DNA from: Candidatus Agathobaculum intestinipullorum
GTDB taxonomy: Bacteria > Bacillota > Clostridia > Oscillospirales > Butyricicoccaceae
Assembly (NCBI GenBank): GCA_019117485.1
Contig: DWZQ01000015.1
Span: 1 to 64,000, forward strand
Length of the DNA: 64,000 nt
Direction of reading: 5' to 3'
Each line of letters opens with the position of its first letter. The first letter of the stretch is position 1. The position numbers were made by a program, and so were the translations under genes. Positions 25,151 to 33,675 of the stretch are shown in pieces. Below the pieces are notes generated by a model, which was not told the DNA's origin, did not search any database, and worked only from the letters and a program-made list of their open reading frames with translations.

Positions 25151-26752
25151 TTATGCGTTTTCCGAGAACTCTGCCAGCCGCAGGTTATCGTTGTGGTCGA
25201 GCGCGTAGGTGATATTCCACGGCGAGGAGAACAGCAGCAGGCTGTTGCCCTTGAGGTCTTCGACGATCTTGGTGTCGCTGGTCAGCTGTAACGCCTTGAT
25301 ATCAAAGCCCTCCTCGTCGTTCTCCACCCAGCGCACATGCTCATACGGCAGGTTTTCACGGGTGATCTCAACGTTATACTCATTTTTCAAGCGATATTCG
25401 AGCACCTCGAATTGCAGCACACCCACCACGCCCACGATAACCGACTCCATACCGGCGCCCGGCTCGCGGAAGATCTGGATTGCGCCTTCCTGCGCAATCT
25501 GCTCGACACCCTTGACGAACTGCTTGCGCTTGAGCGTGTCCTTTTGCCGTACAGTGGCGAACAACTCGGGCGCAAACGTCGGGATGCCCGAATAGATGCA
25601 CTTGCGCTTGGGGTCGCACACCGTATCGCCGATCGAGAACACGCCGGGGTCAAAAATGCCGATAATATCGCCTGCATAGGCCTCGTCCACGATCGAACGA
25701 TCCTGCGCCATCAGCTGTTGCGGCGCGGCGAGTACCATCTTTTTGCCACTCTGCACATGCAGTACGTCTTGCCCGCGCACAAATTTGCCCGAGCAAATGC
25801 GCATGAACGCGATACGGTCACGGTGCGCCTTGTTCATATTCGCCTGAATCTTGAACACAAAGGCAGAAAAGTGATCCTCAAACGGGTCGACCACGCCGAT
25901 ATCTGCGGTGCGCGCAGTCGGCGGCGGGGTCATCTGCAAAAACTTTTTGAGGAACGGCTCAACGCCGAAATTGGTCAGCGCCGAACCGAAGAACACCGGC
26001 GACAGCTTGCCCTCGTGCACGGCTTTCAAATCGAACTCGTCTCCTGCACCGCTGAGCAGTTCAACGTCGTCGATCAGCGTCTGGTACTGGTCCTCGGGCA
26101 GCAGCCCTTCCAGTACCGGGTCGTCAATCGACAGACGCTGCGCCTTGACCTCGTGACGGAAATCCGCGCCCTCGAACGCGATGACTTCGTCGTCCATACG
26201 GTCGTACACGCCCTTGAACCGCTTGCCCGAACCGATCGGCCAGTTGACCGCGAACGTGCCGATGCCCAGCTCGTTCTCGATTTCCTCCAAAAGCTCATAC
26301 GGATCACGCGACTCTCGGTCCATCTTGTTGATAAATGTGAAGATCGGCACACCACGCATCGCACATACCTTGAACAGCTTGCGCGTCTGCGCCTCAACGC
26401 CTTTTGACGCGTCGATAACCATGACGGCCGAGTCGGCCGCCATCAGTGTGCGGTAGGTATCCTCGGAAAAGTCCTGATGCCCCGGGGTATCGAGGATGTT
26501 GATACACTTTCCCTCATAGCGGAACTGCAGTACCGACGAGGTGACCGAAATACCGCGCTGCTTTTCGATCTCCATCCAGTCGGAAACCGCGTGGCGGCTG
26601 TTCTTCTTACCCTTGACCATGCCGGCCTCCTGAATGGCGCCGCCATACAGTAGGAACTTCTCCGTGATGGTGGTTTTACCGGCGTCCGGGTGCGAGATGA
26701 TCGCAAACGTACGCCTGTTTTCGATTTCTTTTTTCAGTTCTGCCACTGACAT
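25151..26752 (-). CDS. prfC: Peptide chain release factor 3
   Basis: 533 residues from MSVAELKKEIENRRTF, preceded closely by GGAGGAAA; the ORF-track start 27 bases upstream has no ribosome binding site. GTPase motifs: SHPDAGKTTITEKF (G1), DTPGHQDFSEDT (G3), NKMDRE (G4), followed by domains II and III of RF3. It recycles RF1/RF2 from the ribosome after peptide release. A TATAAT lies on this strand at 26822-26827. The 5' leader contains a tandem 11-bp repeat. Confidence 0.96.
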   Translation of the reverse strand: MSVAELKKEIENRRTFAIISHPDAGKTTITEKFLLYGGAIQEAGMVKGKKNSRHAVSDWMEIEKQRGISVTSSVLQFRYEGKCINILDTPGHQDFSEDTYRTLMAADSAVMVIDASKGVEAQTRKLFKVCAMRGVPIFTFINKMDRESRDPYELLEEIENELGIGTFAVNWPIGSGKRFKGVYDRMDDEVIAFEGADFRHEVKAQRLSIDDPVLEGLLPEDQYQTLIDDVELLSGAGDEFDLKAVHEGKLSPVFFGSALTNFGVEPFLKKFLQMTPPPTARTADIGVVDPFEDHFSAFVFKIQANMNKAHRDRIAFMRICSGKFVRGQDVLHVQSGKKMVLAAPQQLMAQDRSIVDEAYAGDIIGIFDPGVFSIGDTVCDPKRKCIYSGIPTFAPELFATVRQKDTLKRKQFVKGVEQIAQEGAIQIFREPGAGMESVIVGVVGVLQFEVLEYRLKNEYNVEITRENLPYEHVRWVENDEEGFDIKALQLTSDTKIVEDLKGNSLLLFSSPWNITYALDHNDNLRLAEFSENA

Positions 26753-26793
26753 TTTCCTCCCGATCGTTTGAAAAACCAAATATTTCGCGAAAT

Positions 26794-26815
26794 GTTCACA
26801 AAACGTTCACAAAAC
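26794..26815. repeat. Tandem 11-bp direct repeat in the prfC leader
   Basis: GTTCACAAAAC occurs twice with no gap, ~40-60 bp upstream of prfC and just downstream of its -10 box. It could be a regulator half-site pair or an RNA feature. Confidence 0.6.
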
Positions 26816-26897
26816 TCCGCTATTATAAAAATCGTGGAAAGCGTAAGATCCCCCCACATGTTCTTGCTTTCTACTCTCTATCCTACCTTTTATTGCG

Positions 26898-26933
26898 GGA
26901 ACGGCCGGACGGAAGTCCGGCCGTTCCTGTTTT
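26898..26933 (+). terminator. Terminator-like hairpin before repeat copy B
   Basis: GGAACGGCCGGAC-ggaa-GTCCGGCCGTTCC followed by TGTTTT on the plus strand. No plus-strand gene ends here, so it may close a short unannotated transcript or belong to the hairpin element. Confidence 0.55.
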
Positions 26934-26939
26934 ATGCGC

Positions 26940-27132
26940 TTCGCGCTCGATCGAAAGCACGCTTTCGATCGAAGGGGACGCACCGCGCTCCGCGCGGATG
27001 CGTCCAAACTGCGAAAAGTTCCGACCGGCGAAACTTTTCGCAGTCCTTGTATCAAAAGGCCGGCCAAGCTGGCCTTTTGATGGGAGACGGCGCATGCGTG
27101 CCGTCTCCTTGTTCATGCGCGGCTGCGCCGCG
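26940..27132 (+). repeat. Dispersed multi-hairpin element, copy B
   Basis: Six hairpins in a row: M1 TCGATCGAAAG..CTTTCGATCGA (26947-26972), M2 GGGGACGCACCG..CGGATGCGTCC (26974-27005), M3 ACTGCGAAAAGTT..AACTTTTCGCAGT (27008-27044), M4 ATCAAAAGGCC..GGCCTTTTGAT (27051-27081), M5 GGAGACGGC..GCCGTCTCC (27083-27108), M6 CGCGGC-tgc-GCCGCG (27118-27132). The most complete copy. It lies downstream of recR, in opposite orientation to it. Confidence 0.88.
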
Positions 27133-27165
27133 GGAAAAGTAGGGATAAAGCAGAAAATCCGTGCG

Positions 27166-27765
27166 TTAAAGATCTCGACGGCCTTCGAGCGCACGCGTCA
27201 GCGTAACCTCATCGACATATTCCAGATGCCCGCCGACCGGGATACCGTAAGCCAGCCGCGTGATGCGGATGCCGAACGGCTGCAACAGCCGCGAAATGTA
27301 CATTGCCGTCGCCTCGCCCTCGGTGTCCGGGTTGGTGGCGAGGATGACCTCCTCGGTGTCCTCGTCCGCCACGCGCTGCACCAGTTCGCGGATGCGGATA
27401 TCATCCGGCCCGATGTGCCCCATCGGGGACAGTGTACCGTGTAGCACATGATATAACCCGTGATACTCCTTCGTGCGCTCGAACGCAATCACGTCGCGCG
27501 GCTCTGCCACGACACAGATGGTTTTCTGGTCGCGGCTCTGGTCGGCGCAGATTGGACAGGTCTCGCTGTCCGCGAGGTTCTGGCAGCGCGCGCAGGTGAA
27601 CGTTTTGGCCTTGGCCTCGCGGATCGCGTTGGCAAAACGCTCAGCGTCCTCCTTGGGCAAGTCAAGCACATGGAACGCCAGCCGCTGCGCAGTTTTTTGT
27701 CCAATACCGGGCAACTTTGCAAATTCCTCGATCAGCCGCTCAACCGGCGGCGCGAAAAAATCCAT
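27166..27765 (-). CDS. recR: Recombination protein RecR
   Basis: 199 residues, standard length. Helix-hairpin-helix region LPGIGQKTAQRLAFH, C4 zinc motif CARCQNLADSETCPIC, Toprim domain (VVAEPRDVIAFER ... NPDTEGEATA). Works with RecO/RecF to load RecA at gapped DNA. Its start overlaps the ybaB stop by one base; third gene of dnaX-ybaB-recR. Confidence 0.97.
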   Translation of the reverse strand: MDFFAPPVERLIEEFAKLPGIGQKTAQRLAFHVLDLPKEDAERFANAIREAKAKTFTCARCQNLADSETCPICADQSRDQKTICVVAEPRDVIAFERTKEYHGLYHVLHGTLSPMGHIGPDDIRIRELVQRVADEDTEEVILATNPDTEGEATAMYISRLLQPFGIRITRLAYGIPVGGHLEYVDEVTLTRALEGRRDL

Positions 27766-28118
27766 CAGAACAGGCCGCCCAGACCACCGCCCATGCCGCC
27801 GGTGACCGCGCTCATCTGGCTCTGGCTCTTCTCGTTCGCGACCTTGAGCGCCTCGTTGACTGCCGCAACGACCAAATCCTGCAACATGTCGATGTCATCC
27901 GGGTCGACCACGTCGGGCTTAATCTCGATGGATTTAAGCGTCGAGGTACCGGTCACGGTCGCAGTTACCATACCGCCGCCCGCCGAGCCGGTCGTCTCCA
28001 TCTGCGCAATCTCTTCCTGCGCCTTCATCATGTTTTCCTGCATTTTCTGCGCCTGCTTCATCATTGCCTGCATGTTCATGCCGCCGCCGAAGCCGCCAAA
28101 ACCCTTACCCTTTGCCAT
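27765..28118 (-). CDS. ybaB: YbaB/EbfC nucleoid-associated protein
   Basis: 117 residues. Start [27 protein letters not shown] and the conserved [30 protein letters not shown] are diagnostic of YbaB/EbfC, a dimeric DNA-binding protein almost always encoded between dnaX and recR, as here. It ends in a Gly/Met-rich tail. Confidence 0.96.
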   Translation of the reverse strand: MAKGKGFGGFGGGMNMQAMMKQAQKMQENMMKAQEEIAQMETTGSAGGGMVTATVTGTSTLKSIEIKPDVVDPDDIDMLQDLVVAAVNEALKVANEKSQSQMSAVTGGMGGGLGGLF

Positions 28119-28132
28119 TGGTTATGTCCTCC

Positions 28133-29779
28133 TCAAAGTTCTTTTACTTGGATGTCAAATGCTTTCGCCCGGCCGATCAGCTCGTCGACCGCGGCGTTTT
28201 TTTGTTCTATCGGCTCGTCGCCCGCCTCGCGTACCTTGACCTTGATCGGCGCTCCCGCGAGCGCAGCTGCCTGTTCCCTGATAACTTTCATCGTCGGTTC
28301 CGCCTTGGCCAGCATGACCGTGATGCCGTCCTCACACAGGATAACTAGTGCGCCGTCCTCCAAAACGCCCTTGCCGGACAGTTTGAGGTTGGTATATGCG
28401 CCTGTATTGATCTTACCGGATAACGCATCAAGCAGCTGCGGCCACTGCGGCCACGCGGCTATCGCCGGTTTGTCCGGCTGCTTGGGTTTGGGCGCGGCCT
28501 GCGCGGACGCCTCATCCGCCAGCCATCCGGGCGCATCACGGTCGTCCGGCGGGGGTGGCGCGTCCTCATCACCCGGCGGGGGCGGCATATCCTCTGCCTG
28601 CCGCGCCACCGTCTGCGCTGGGGCTGCCGCAACCGGCACGCCGTGTTTCAGCTTTTCCTCAAGCGCTTCGACGCGTCCGCCGAGCGAGTCGTACTGCTCC
28701 GCGCCCAGACTGCACAGCCGCACCGCACAAAGCTCTGCCTCGACGCGGCGGTTCGCTGCGCTGCGCATACGGTCGAGCGCTTCGCCAATCACCCGGCTCC
28801 ACGCGATCAACGTCGAGCTTGCCAGCCCGTCGCACAGCTTCTGCAAGCTTTTCACCGAATATGCGGGGGAAATCAAGGCCGACACATCAGTTTTACTGGT
28901 TTTGACCAGCAGCGCGTCGCGGATCAGGCCGAGCATCTGGTCGTACACCGCCGCAAGGTCGCGGCCTGCGTTGTAATAATCGTCAATCAATGCGACTGCC
29001 GCTGCAAGATCACCGGTTTTCAGGTGTTCGGCAAGGCGGATGCCGTCGTCCTGCCCGAGAACGCCAAGCGCCGCAGTCACGGCCTGCTCATCCACCGCCC
29101 CGGCAGCCGCCGCGCGGTCGAGCATAGAAAGCGCGTCGCGCATGGCGCCGTCGGCCAGACGGGCGATCAGCCGCGCCGCACCCTCGGTCAATTCGATGCC
29201 CTCGCCTGCGGCTACATCCAGCAGACGTCGGGCAATGTCCTCCGCACCGATGCGCCGGAAATCGAACCGCTGGCATCGCGACAGGATAGTCGCGGGCACC
29301 TTATGCAGCTCGGTCGTTGCCAGAATAAACAGCACATGCTCGGGCGGCTCTTCAAGTGTCTTGAGCAGCGCGTTAAATGCACCGATAGACAGCATATGCA
29401 CCTCGTCGATGATGAACACACGCTTTTTGACCTGTGCAGGCGTATAACGCGTCTCGTCGCGCAGGTCGCGGATGTTGTCCACACCGTTGTTGGATGCCGC
29501 GTCGATCTCGGTCACGTCCAGCACGGAGCCGTCCAGAATACCACGGCAGGCCGCGCACTCGTTACACGGGTCGCCGTTTACCGGATGCTCACAGTTGACC
29601 GCACGCGCCAATATCTTAGCGCAGGTGGTCTTGCCTGTGCCGCGCGTGCCGGTAAACAGATAGGCGTGGCTCAGGCGACCGGATTGCAGCTGTGCGCGCA
29701 GCGTGTCCGTGATGTGCTGCTGCCCGATCACGTCCGCAAAGGTCTGCGGCCGCCACTTGCGGTATAGTGCCTGATACAT
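28133..29779 (-). CDS. dnaX: DNA polymerase III subunits gamma/tau
   Basis: 548 residues from MYQALYRKWRPQTFADVIGQ, preceded by GGAGAGGAG. Clamp-loader ATPase with Walker A GTRGTGKTTCAK, C4 zinc module (CEHPVNGDPCNECAAC), DEVHML Walker B and sensor regions, followed by a Pro/Asp-rich linker (PPPGDEDAPPPPDDRD) and a tau-type C-terminal domain. I saw no convincing slippery site for a gamma product. Downstream of the SRP RNA gene, as in many Firmicutes. Confidence 0.96.
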   Translation of the reverse strand: MYQALYRKWRPQTFADVIGQQHITDTLRAQLQSGRLSHAYLFTGTRGTGKTTCAKILARAVNCEHPVNGDPCNECAACRGILDGSVLDVTEIDAASNNGVDNIRDLRDETRYTPAQVKKRVFIIDEVHMLSIGAFNALLKTLEEPPEHVLFILATTELHKVPATILSRCQRFDFRRIGAEDIARRLLDVAAGEGIELTEGAARLIARLADGAMRDALSMLDRAAAAGAVDEQAVTAALGVLGQDDGIRLAEHLKTGDLAAAVALIDDYYNAGRDLAAVYDQMLGLIRDALLVKTSKTDVSALISPAYSVKSLQKLCDGLASSTLIAWSRVIGEALDRMRSAANRRVEAELCAVRLCSLGAEQYDSLGGRVEALEEKLKHGVPVAAAPAQTVARQAEDMPPPPGDEDAPPPPDDRDAPGWLADEASAQAAPKPKQPDKPAIAAWPQWPQLLDALSGKINTGAYTNLKLSGKGVLEDGALVILCEDGITVMLAKAEPTMKVIREQAAALAGAPIKVKVREAGDEPIEQKNAAVDELIGRAKAFDIQVKEL

Positions 29780-29810
29780 GCGCCAACTCCTCTCCTGCCC
29801 GTGATACCAC

Positions 29811-29836
29811 AAAAGAGGCGGGCGCAAGCCCGCCTC
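29811..29836 (-). terminator. Terminator between SRP RNA/repeat C and dnaX
   Basis: On the minus strand GAGGCGGGC-ttgc-GCCCGCCTC-TTTT. It would end transcripts that start at the SRP RNA and run through repeat copy C. Confidence 0.82.
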
Positions 29837-29849
29837 CCAGCGTTCTCCT

Positions 29850-30005
29850 GCGCGCTACGCGCGCCATTTGATAAAAAGTCTGGCTCCGCCGGACTTTTTA
29901 TACCAGTCGGAGCAAAAGTTTCGCTTGTCGGAACTTTTGTCCCGTTTGGATGTATCCGGGCATCGCCCGGTACATCCCACTCGCTTGAAAGCGTGGTTTC
30001 AAGCG
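29850..30005 (-). repeat. Dispersed multi-hairpin element, copy C
   Basis: Minus-strand order: M1 CGCTTGAAA-ccacg-CTTTCAAGCG (29982-30005), M2 GGGATGTACCG..CGGATACATCC (29948-29978), M3 with AGTTCCGAC..GCGAAACTTT (29907-29947), M4 ATAAAAAGTC..GACTTTTTAT (29871-29901), M6 GCGCGCGTAGCGCGC (29850-29864). Compared with copies B and D, M2 changes GACGCA/TGCGTC to GATGTA/TACATC and M4 changes ATC/GAT to ATA/TAT: paired substitutions that keep the stems. Confidence 0.87.
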
Positions 30006-30007
30006 AA

Positions 30008-30319
30008 ATCTGTTCAGCGCCCCACAAGACCGCACGCGAGCGATTCGAAAGCGTGCTCCCGGCTGCCTTTCTGCGGTTTGGGCTCAAGATCGGCAGATCT
30101 GCGGCACACGATGGTTTCCGCTTAATGCTGCTCGGTTCCCCGCCTGACATGGTTCACAGTCCTCCGTTGCGCAGTACCGGTCTCTCATCACCCTGTTGGC
30201 AGCTGCCTCGCCACGCGCACGTCCCTCTTCGCCCGCATCATCCCCGCTGTAGCGGATTGCGGGTACAGGACACCGCTAACGCCCCGATGTGTGCGGCCTT
30301 GTGCGGCGCTGAACAGATA
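30008..30319 (-). ncRNA. ffs: SRP RNA (large, Alu-containing type)
   Basis: Read on the minus strand, the universally conserved domain IV is clear: GAACCATGTCAGG, a GGGGAACC loop, then GAGCAGCATTAAG. The Alu-domain part GTTAGCGGTGTCCTGTACCC is the Firmicutes form. The two ends pair over ~30 bp (ATCTGTTCAGCGC with GCGCTGAACAGAT, then GCGCCGCACAAGG with CCTTGTGGGGCGC-type strand), which sets the approximate limits. It scaffolds Ffh for co-translational membrane targeting. Lies 230 bp upstream of dnaX, with repeat copy C and a terminator in between. Confidence 0.92.
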
Positions 30320-30351
30320 TTCGGTTGTTAGTTTATGCGTTTTGTCGGTCG

Positions 30352-32916
30352 TTATGCTTCGGGGTCATCCGGCGAAGGTGTGACAGGCTCCTCACCGCCA
30401 CCAGTTTCGCCGCCGGTGCCACCACCGGTTTCGCCACCAGTGCCACCGCCGGTTTCGCCACCAGTGCCACCGCCGGTTTCACCACCGGTACCGCCACCAG
30501 TTTCGCCGCCGGTGCCGCCGCCGGTTTCACCACCTGTGCCGCCGCCGGTTTCGCCACCAGTACCACCGCCGGTTTCACCGCCAGTTTCGCCACCTGTGCC
30601 GCCGCCGGTTTCACCGCCGGTGCTACCACCTTCCGGATCACTCGGTGTCACAGCTTCCCCTGTCTCGGGATCAATGGAGGGGTCGTTAGGATCAGCCGGT
30701 TTCTCTTCCTCCGGCTTCTTTTCTTCTTCCTTCTCCTCCTCTTCCTCTTCCTTCCAATCAGTTACGCCGACCTTCGCGAAGTTGTAGCTGGTGGTAATGC
30801 CCTGATGGCTACAAGTCTCCGTCGGCACCTCATCGTTCCAGAAGCGGCCGGATGCTGCGCGGCCTGCCGCGCGGCAAGCGCCGGACGCCAGCAAACCAGT
30901 ATCCATACAGTAGGTCACGGTTGTGAAGTCCTGCGGGTGCGAGTCAAACACAAGACCGGAGTCGCCCGCGTGTACTTTTTGCATCACCTTGAGCCAGATT
31001 GCCGCTGCATTGCGGCCATACAAGCCATTCAGCGTGTAGTTGTGTTCATAACCGACCCATACCGCACCGGAATACTGCGGCGTTACACCGCAGAACCAGA
31101 TATCGGTATTCGAGGTCGTCGTACCGGTCTTACCAGCGGTCTGCACGCCCGAGATCTGCGTGCCGGACGCAGTACCGTACGCGGTAACGTTCTGCATGCA
31201 CTCGAGCATATAGTACGCCGTGCGCACATTTTCAAAGCCCAAATCGGTGCTGGGGGTGTTTTCAATGACGATATTGCCTTCGGAGTCGAGCACCTTGGTA
31301 TAGGTGCGCGTGCCGCCGAAAACGCCTTCATTGATGAAGGAGGAGAATCCCCCCGCCATTTCGCGCACGGTCACGCCATCAGTCAGCGCGCCGAGTGCCA
31401 GCGGCGAGTAGTCGATATCGCTCTTAACGGTGCCGTCTTCGTAGGTGCGGCTGCCAACCAGCTGGATGCCCAACCGCTGGGTCATGAAATCGTAGGACGC
31501 TTGCGGCGTCAGCATGTCCATAACCTGCACGGCAACGGTGTTAACCGAACTGGTGATACCGCTCTTGATCGACAATGCGCTGCCGGTCGGCATTTTGCCG
31601 TCGTTCATCGGCCACGGCTTTCCGTCGTCTCCGATATAGAGCGGCTTGTCATATACCGTGGTCGAGGGGGTAATGATACCCTTATCCATCGCCGGGCCGT
31701 ATGTCGACAAGGGTTTGATCGACGAACCGGGCTGTCTGCGCGCATCGGTCGCAAACGAGAAGCCGAGTTTATCGTTCTTTTCACCGCGGCCGCCTGCAAT
31801 ACCCTTGATATTACCCTGTTTATCGGTAATGACCATCGCGCTTTGTGGGCGCTCGCCGTATTTTTCGGTGTTCGGGAAGTTGGAATCGTCCGCCCAGACC
31901 TCGTCCAGCGCCTTCTGCACGTCGAGGTCGATCGTTGCATAGATCTTCAGGCCGCCCGAGTTGACCATATTTCTGGCCACCGTTTCGGAATAGCCCTTCT
32001 GCTCCATCAGATCGTTGACGAGATCCTTAACGACCGCATCGGTAAAGTAGGTGTAAGGCTCGCCCACTTCTTCCACATAATCCTCATAGGGACGGTAAAC
32101 CAGTTCCTCTGCCAGTGCAGCATCATGGTCAGCCTGCGAAATCATGCCCAGTTCGAGCATTTTATCCAGGATGTCGCCCTGACGCTCCTTGACCTTATCG
32201 GGATGGTTGTATACGTCATAAATCGACGGGTTGTTGGTCAGGCCCGCGAGAACCGCACATTCGGCCAGCGTCAGCTCGGATACGTCCTTATTGAAATAAC
32301 GGTCGGCCGCGGTCTGCACGCCATAGCAGCGGTAGCCGAGGTAGATCGTATTAAGGTACATGGTCAGGATGCGGTCTTTGTCGTTGATCTCATTCTCCAG
32401 CGCAATCGCGCGGAAAATTTCATTGATCTTACGCTTGACCGAGTAATCCTTCTCGTCGGTCGCATTTTTGATCAGCTGCTGCGTGATCGTCGAGCCACCG
32501 TACTGGTCGCCGCCGACCAGCCAGCCCTTGACCGCGCCCAGCGTGCGCTTCCAGTCCACGCCGCTGTGCTTATAAAAGCGTTCGTCCTCGATGGCGACGG
32601 CAGCATCCTTCAGATACTGCGGGATTTTTTCACTGTCGACCCACTCGCGGCTTTCCAAACCGCTGAGCGTGGCATACAGCGTTTCTGTGCCCGTTTCGTC
32701 GTCGACTGCATAAATGAACGAGTTCAGATTCAGGCCGAGGTTCGTGCTTAATTCGACCGCCGTCTCCTGCGCGGACGGGTTGATGTACGAATGGATATAA
32801 TATGCAAATGCCATGCCGCAGAAGCAGGCGCACAGCACACCGATGAGCAGCAGCGTCAAAATCACACGGGAGATTACACGCAAGACGCCGTGCCCTCTTT
32901 TTTTGCCATTTGCCAA
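30352..32916 (-). CDS. Class A penicillin-binding protein (PBP1A type)
   Basis: 854 residues if translation starts at the TTG (LANGKKRGHG) that follows a strong AAGGAGGAG; the longer GTG start at 32997 (881 residues) and ATG at 32955 lack good ribosome binding sites. Short cytoplasmic basic segment, one TM helix (VISRVILTLLLIGVLCACFCGMAFAYY), glycosyltransferase 51 domain (EDERFYKHSGVDW, GGSTITQQLIKN), transpeptidase domain with SxxK (GSSIKP), SxN (SSVNT) and KTGT. After the transpeptidase comes an acidic linker and ~80 residues of GGETGGGT repeats. Bifunctional peptidoglycan synthase. Confidence 0.95.
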   Translation of the reverse strand: MANGKKRGHGVLRVISRVILTLLLIGVLCACFCGMAFAYYIHSYINPSAQETAVELSTNLGLNLNSFIYAVDDETGTETLYATLSGLESREWVDSEKIPQYLKDAAVAIEDERFYKHSGVDWKRTLGAVKGWLVGGDQYGGSTITQQLIKNATDEKDYSVKRKINEIFRAIALENEINDKDRILTMYLNTIYLGYRCYGVQTAADRYFNKDVSELTLAECAVLAGLTNNPSIYDVYNHPDKVKERQGDILDKMLELGMISQADHDAALAEELVYRPYEDYVEEVGEPYTYFTDAVVKDLVNDLMEQKGYSETVARNMVNSGGLKIYATIDLDVQKALDEVWADDSNFPNTEKYGERPQSAMVITDKQGNIKGIAGGRGEKNDKLGFSFATDARRQPGSSIKPLSTYGPAMDKGIITPSTTVYDKPLYIGDDGKPWPMNDGKMPTGSALSIKSGITSSVNTVAVQVMDMLTPQASYDFMTQRLGIQLVGSRTYEDGTVKSDIDYSPLALGALTDGVTVREMAGGFSSFINEGVFGGTRTYTKVLDSEGNIVIENTPSTDLGFENVRTAYYMLECMQNVTAYGTASGTQISGVQTAGKTGTTTSNTDIWFCGVTPQYSGAVWVGYEHNYTLNGLYGRNAAAIWLKVMQKVHAGDSGLVFDSHPQDFTTVTYCMDTGLLASGACRAAGRAASGRFWNDEVPTETCSHQGITTSYNFAKVGVTDWKEEEEEEKEEEKKPEEEKPADPNDPSIDPETGEAVTPSDPEGGSTGGETGGGTGGETGGETGGGTGGETGGGTGGETGGGTGGETGGGTGGETGGGTGGETGGGTGGETGGGTGGETGGGEEPVTPSPDDPEA
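30384..30632 (-). repeat. 24-bp tandem repeat encoding the GGETGGGT tail of PBP1A
   Basis: About ten imperfect copies of a 24-bp unit encode (GGETGGGT)n with occasional half-unit insertions (GGETGGETGGGT). Third-position changes between units (ccg/cca, ggt/agt) show that the array is old enough to have drifted while the protein repeat was kept. Confidence 0.88.
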
Positions 32917-33059
32917 TTCGGTCTCCTCCTTGCCCGCTCTCGTTTTTCCGTCCATACTGGTTCGGACGCGGGCAGCATCCGTTTTGTTCCCCGGCACGGG
33001 GATTTTTTGCGGTTTACACCGCTATGCGGGAACCATCCCCCAGGCTACCGATTCCGGGT

Positions 33060-33190
33060 GGGACAGTTGTTCCGAGTTATTATACCACACAAAACCGCAC
33101 ATTAAAAGCCCGTTTCATAGGGATGGGCAGTTTTATGCCGTAGCCGCCGCGGCTATTATACCACAGAATGCCGCAGATTCCAAACAAATT
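33060..33190 (-). promoter_or_regulatory. Two TGTGGTATAAT promoter-like boxes upstream of PBP1A
   Basis: The region between PBP1A and the 33270 gene holds two minus-strand extended -10 boxes (GTGTGGTATAATAAC near 33076-33092 and TCTGTGGTATAATAGC near 33152-33166). A third copy of this motif lies upstream of the DUF4330 gene (~54112-54126). -35 boxes are weak. Confidence 0.45.
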
Positions 33191-33269
33191 TTGCACCGCC
33201 CTACGAATAATTTGCATTTTCGTGGGAATACTCAAGGAAAACCCAACAAAACGGTAAGGGGGATTTCCC

Positions 33270-33602
33270 ATGATGCAGGGCTTTTACATGCTCGCGCTGC
33301 AACGTGCCCGACGGCAGCGCCGCATCGCGCTGACGGCCTGTGCGGCGGCGCTCATCAGCGCTTTTTTGGCCGCGCGCGTCTGGTTTGCGGCGCCCGCCAT
33401 GCCCGCTGCGGCCTCGGCCGAGCCATATGTCGCGCTGAGCGAAAACGGGCAGTTGGTCGTCTTGCGTGGCGGCGAAATCGTGCTGCGCACCGCGATCGAC
33501 ACCCGCACGCTGCCGCAGGCCGACCGCGAAGTGCTCGACGAAGGGATCGTGCTCGACGACGAGGTTGCGCTGGCGCGGCTGCTGGAGGACTACGGCTCGT
33601 AA
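33270..33602 (+). CDS. Hypothetical membrane-anchored small protein
   Basis: 110 residues, AAGGGGG upstream. Basic N-terminus (RARRQRR), one hydrophobic segment (~20-47, signal anchor or peptide), then an extracytoplasmic part with the segment YVALSENGQLVVLRGGEIVLRTAIDTRTLPQADREVLDEGI. The C-terminal region resembles BofC/YabM-type small domains only weakly; I do not assign a function. It is followed by a polysaccharide deacetylase 73 bp downstream, suggesting a cell-wall or sporulation role (inference). Confidence 0.7.
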   Translation: MMQGFYMLALQRARRQRRIALTACAAALISAFLAARVWFAAPAMPAAASAEPYVALSENGQLVVLRGGEIVLRTAIDTRTLPQADREVLDEGIVLDDEVALARLLEDYGS

Positions 33603-33675
33603 CCGCGCAGCCGTCTTTTTTGCGGCATAACCCTCCCCCGCGCTGCATACCGTAGTGCCAGAGGGGGCGTTACTT

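Noticed and set aside
28133-29779. Programmed frameshift in dnaX
   Set aside because: No A-AAA-AAG heptamer with a following stem was found at the expected place between ATPase and tau domains.
30384-30632. Possible CRISPR array or minisatellite
   Set aside because: The units are contiguous, in frame and encode a regular GGETGGGT protein repeat; there are no spacers.
30325-32751. 808-residue plus-strand ORF
   Set aside because: Antisense shadow of the PBP1A gene; its composition follows the opposite strand's codons and it has no domain.
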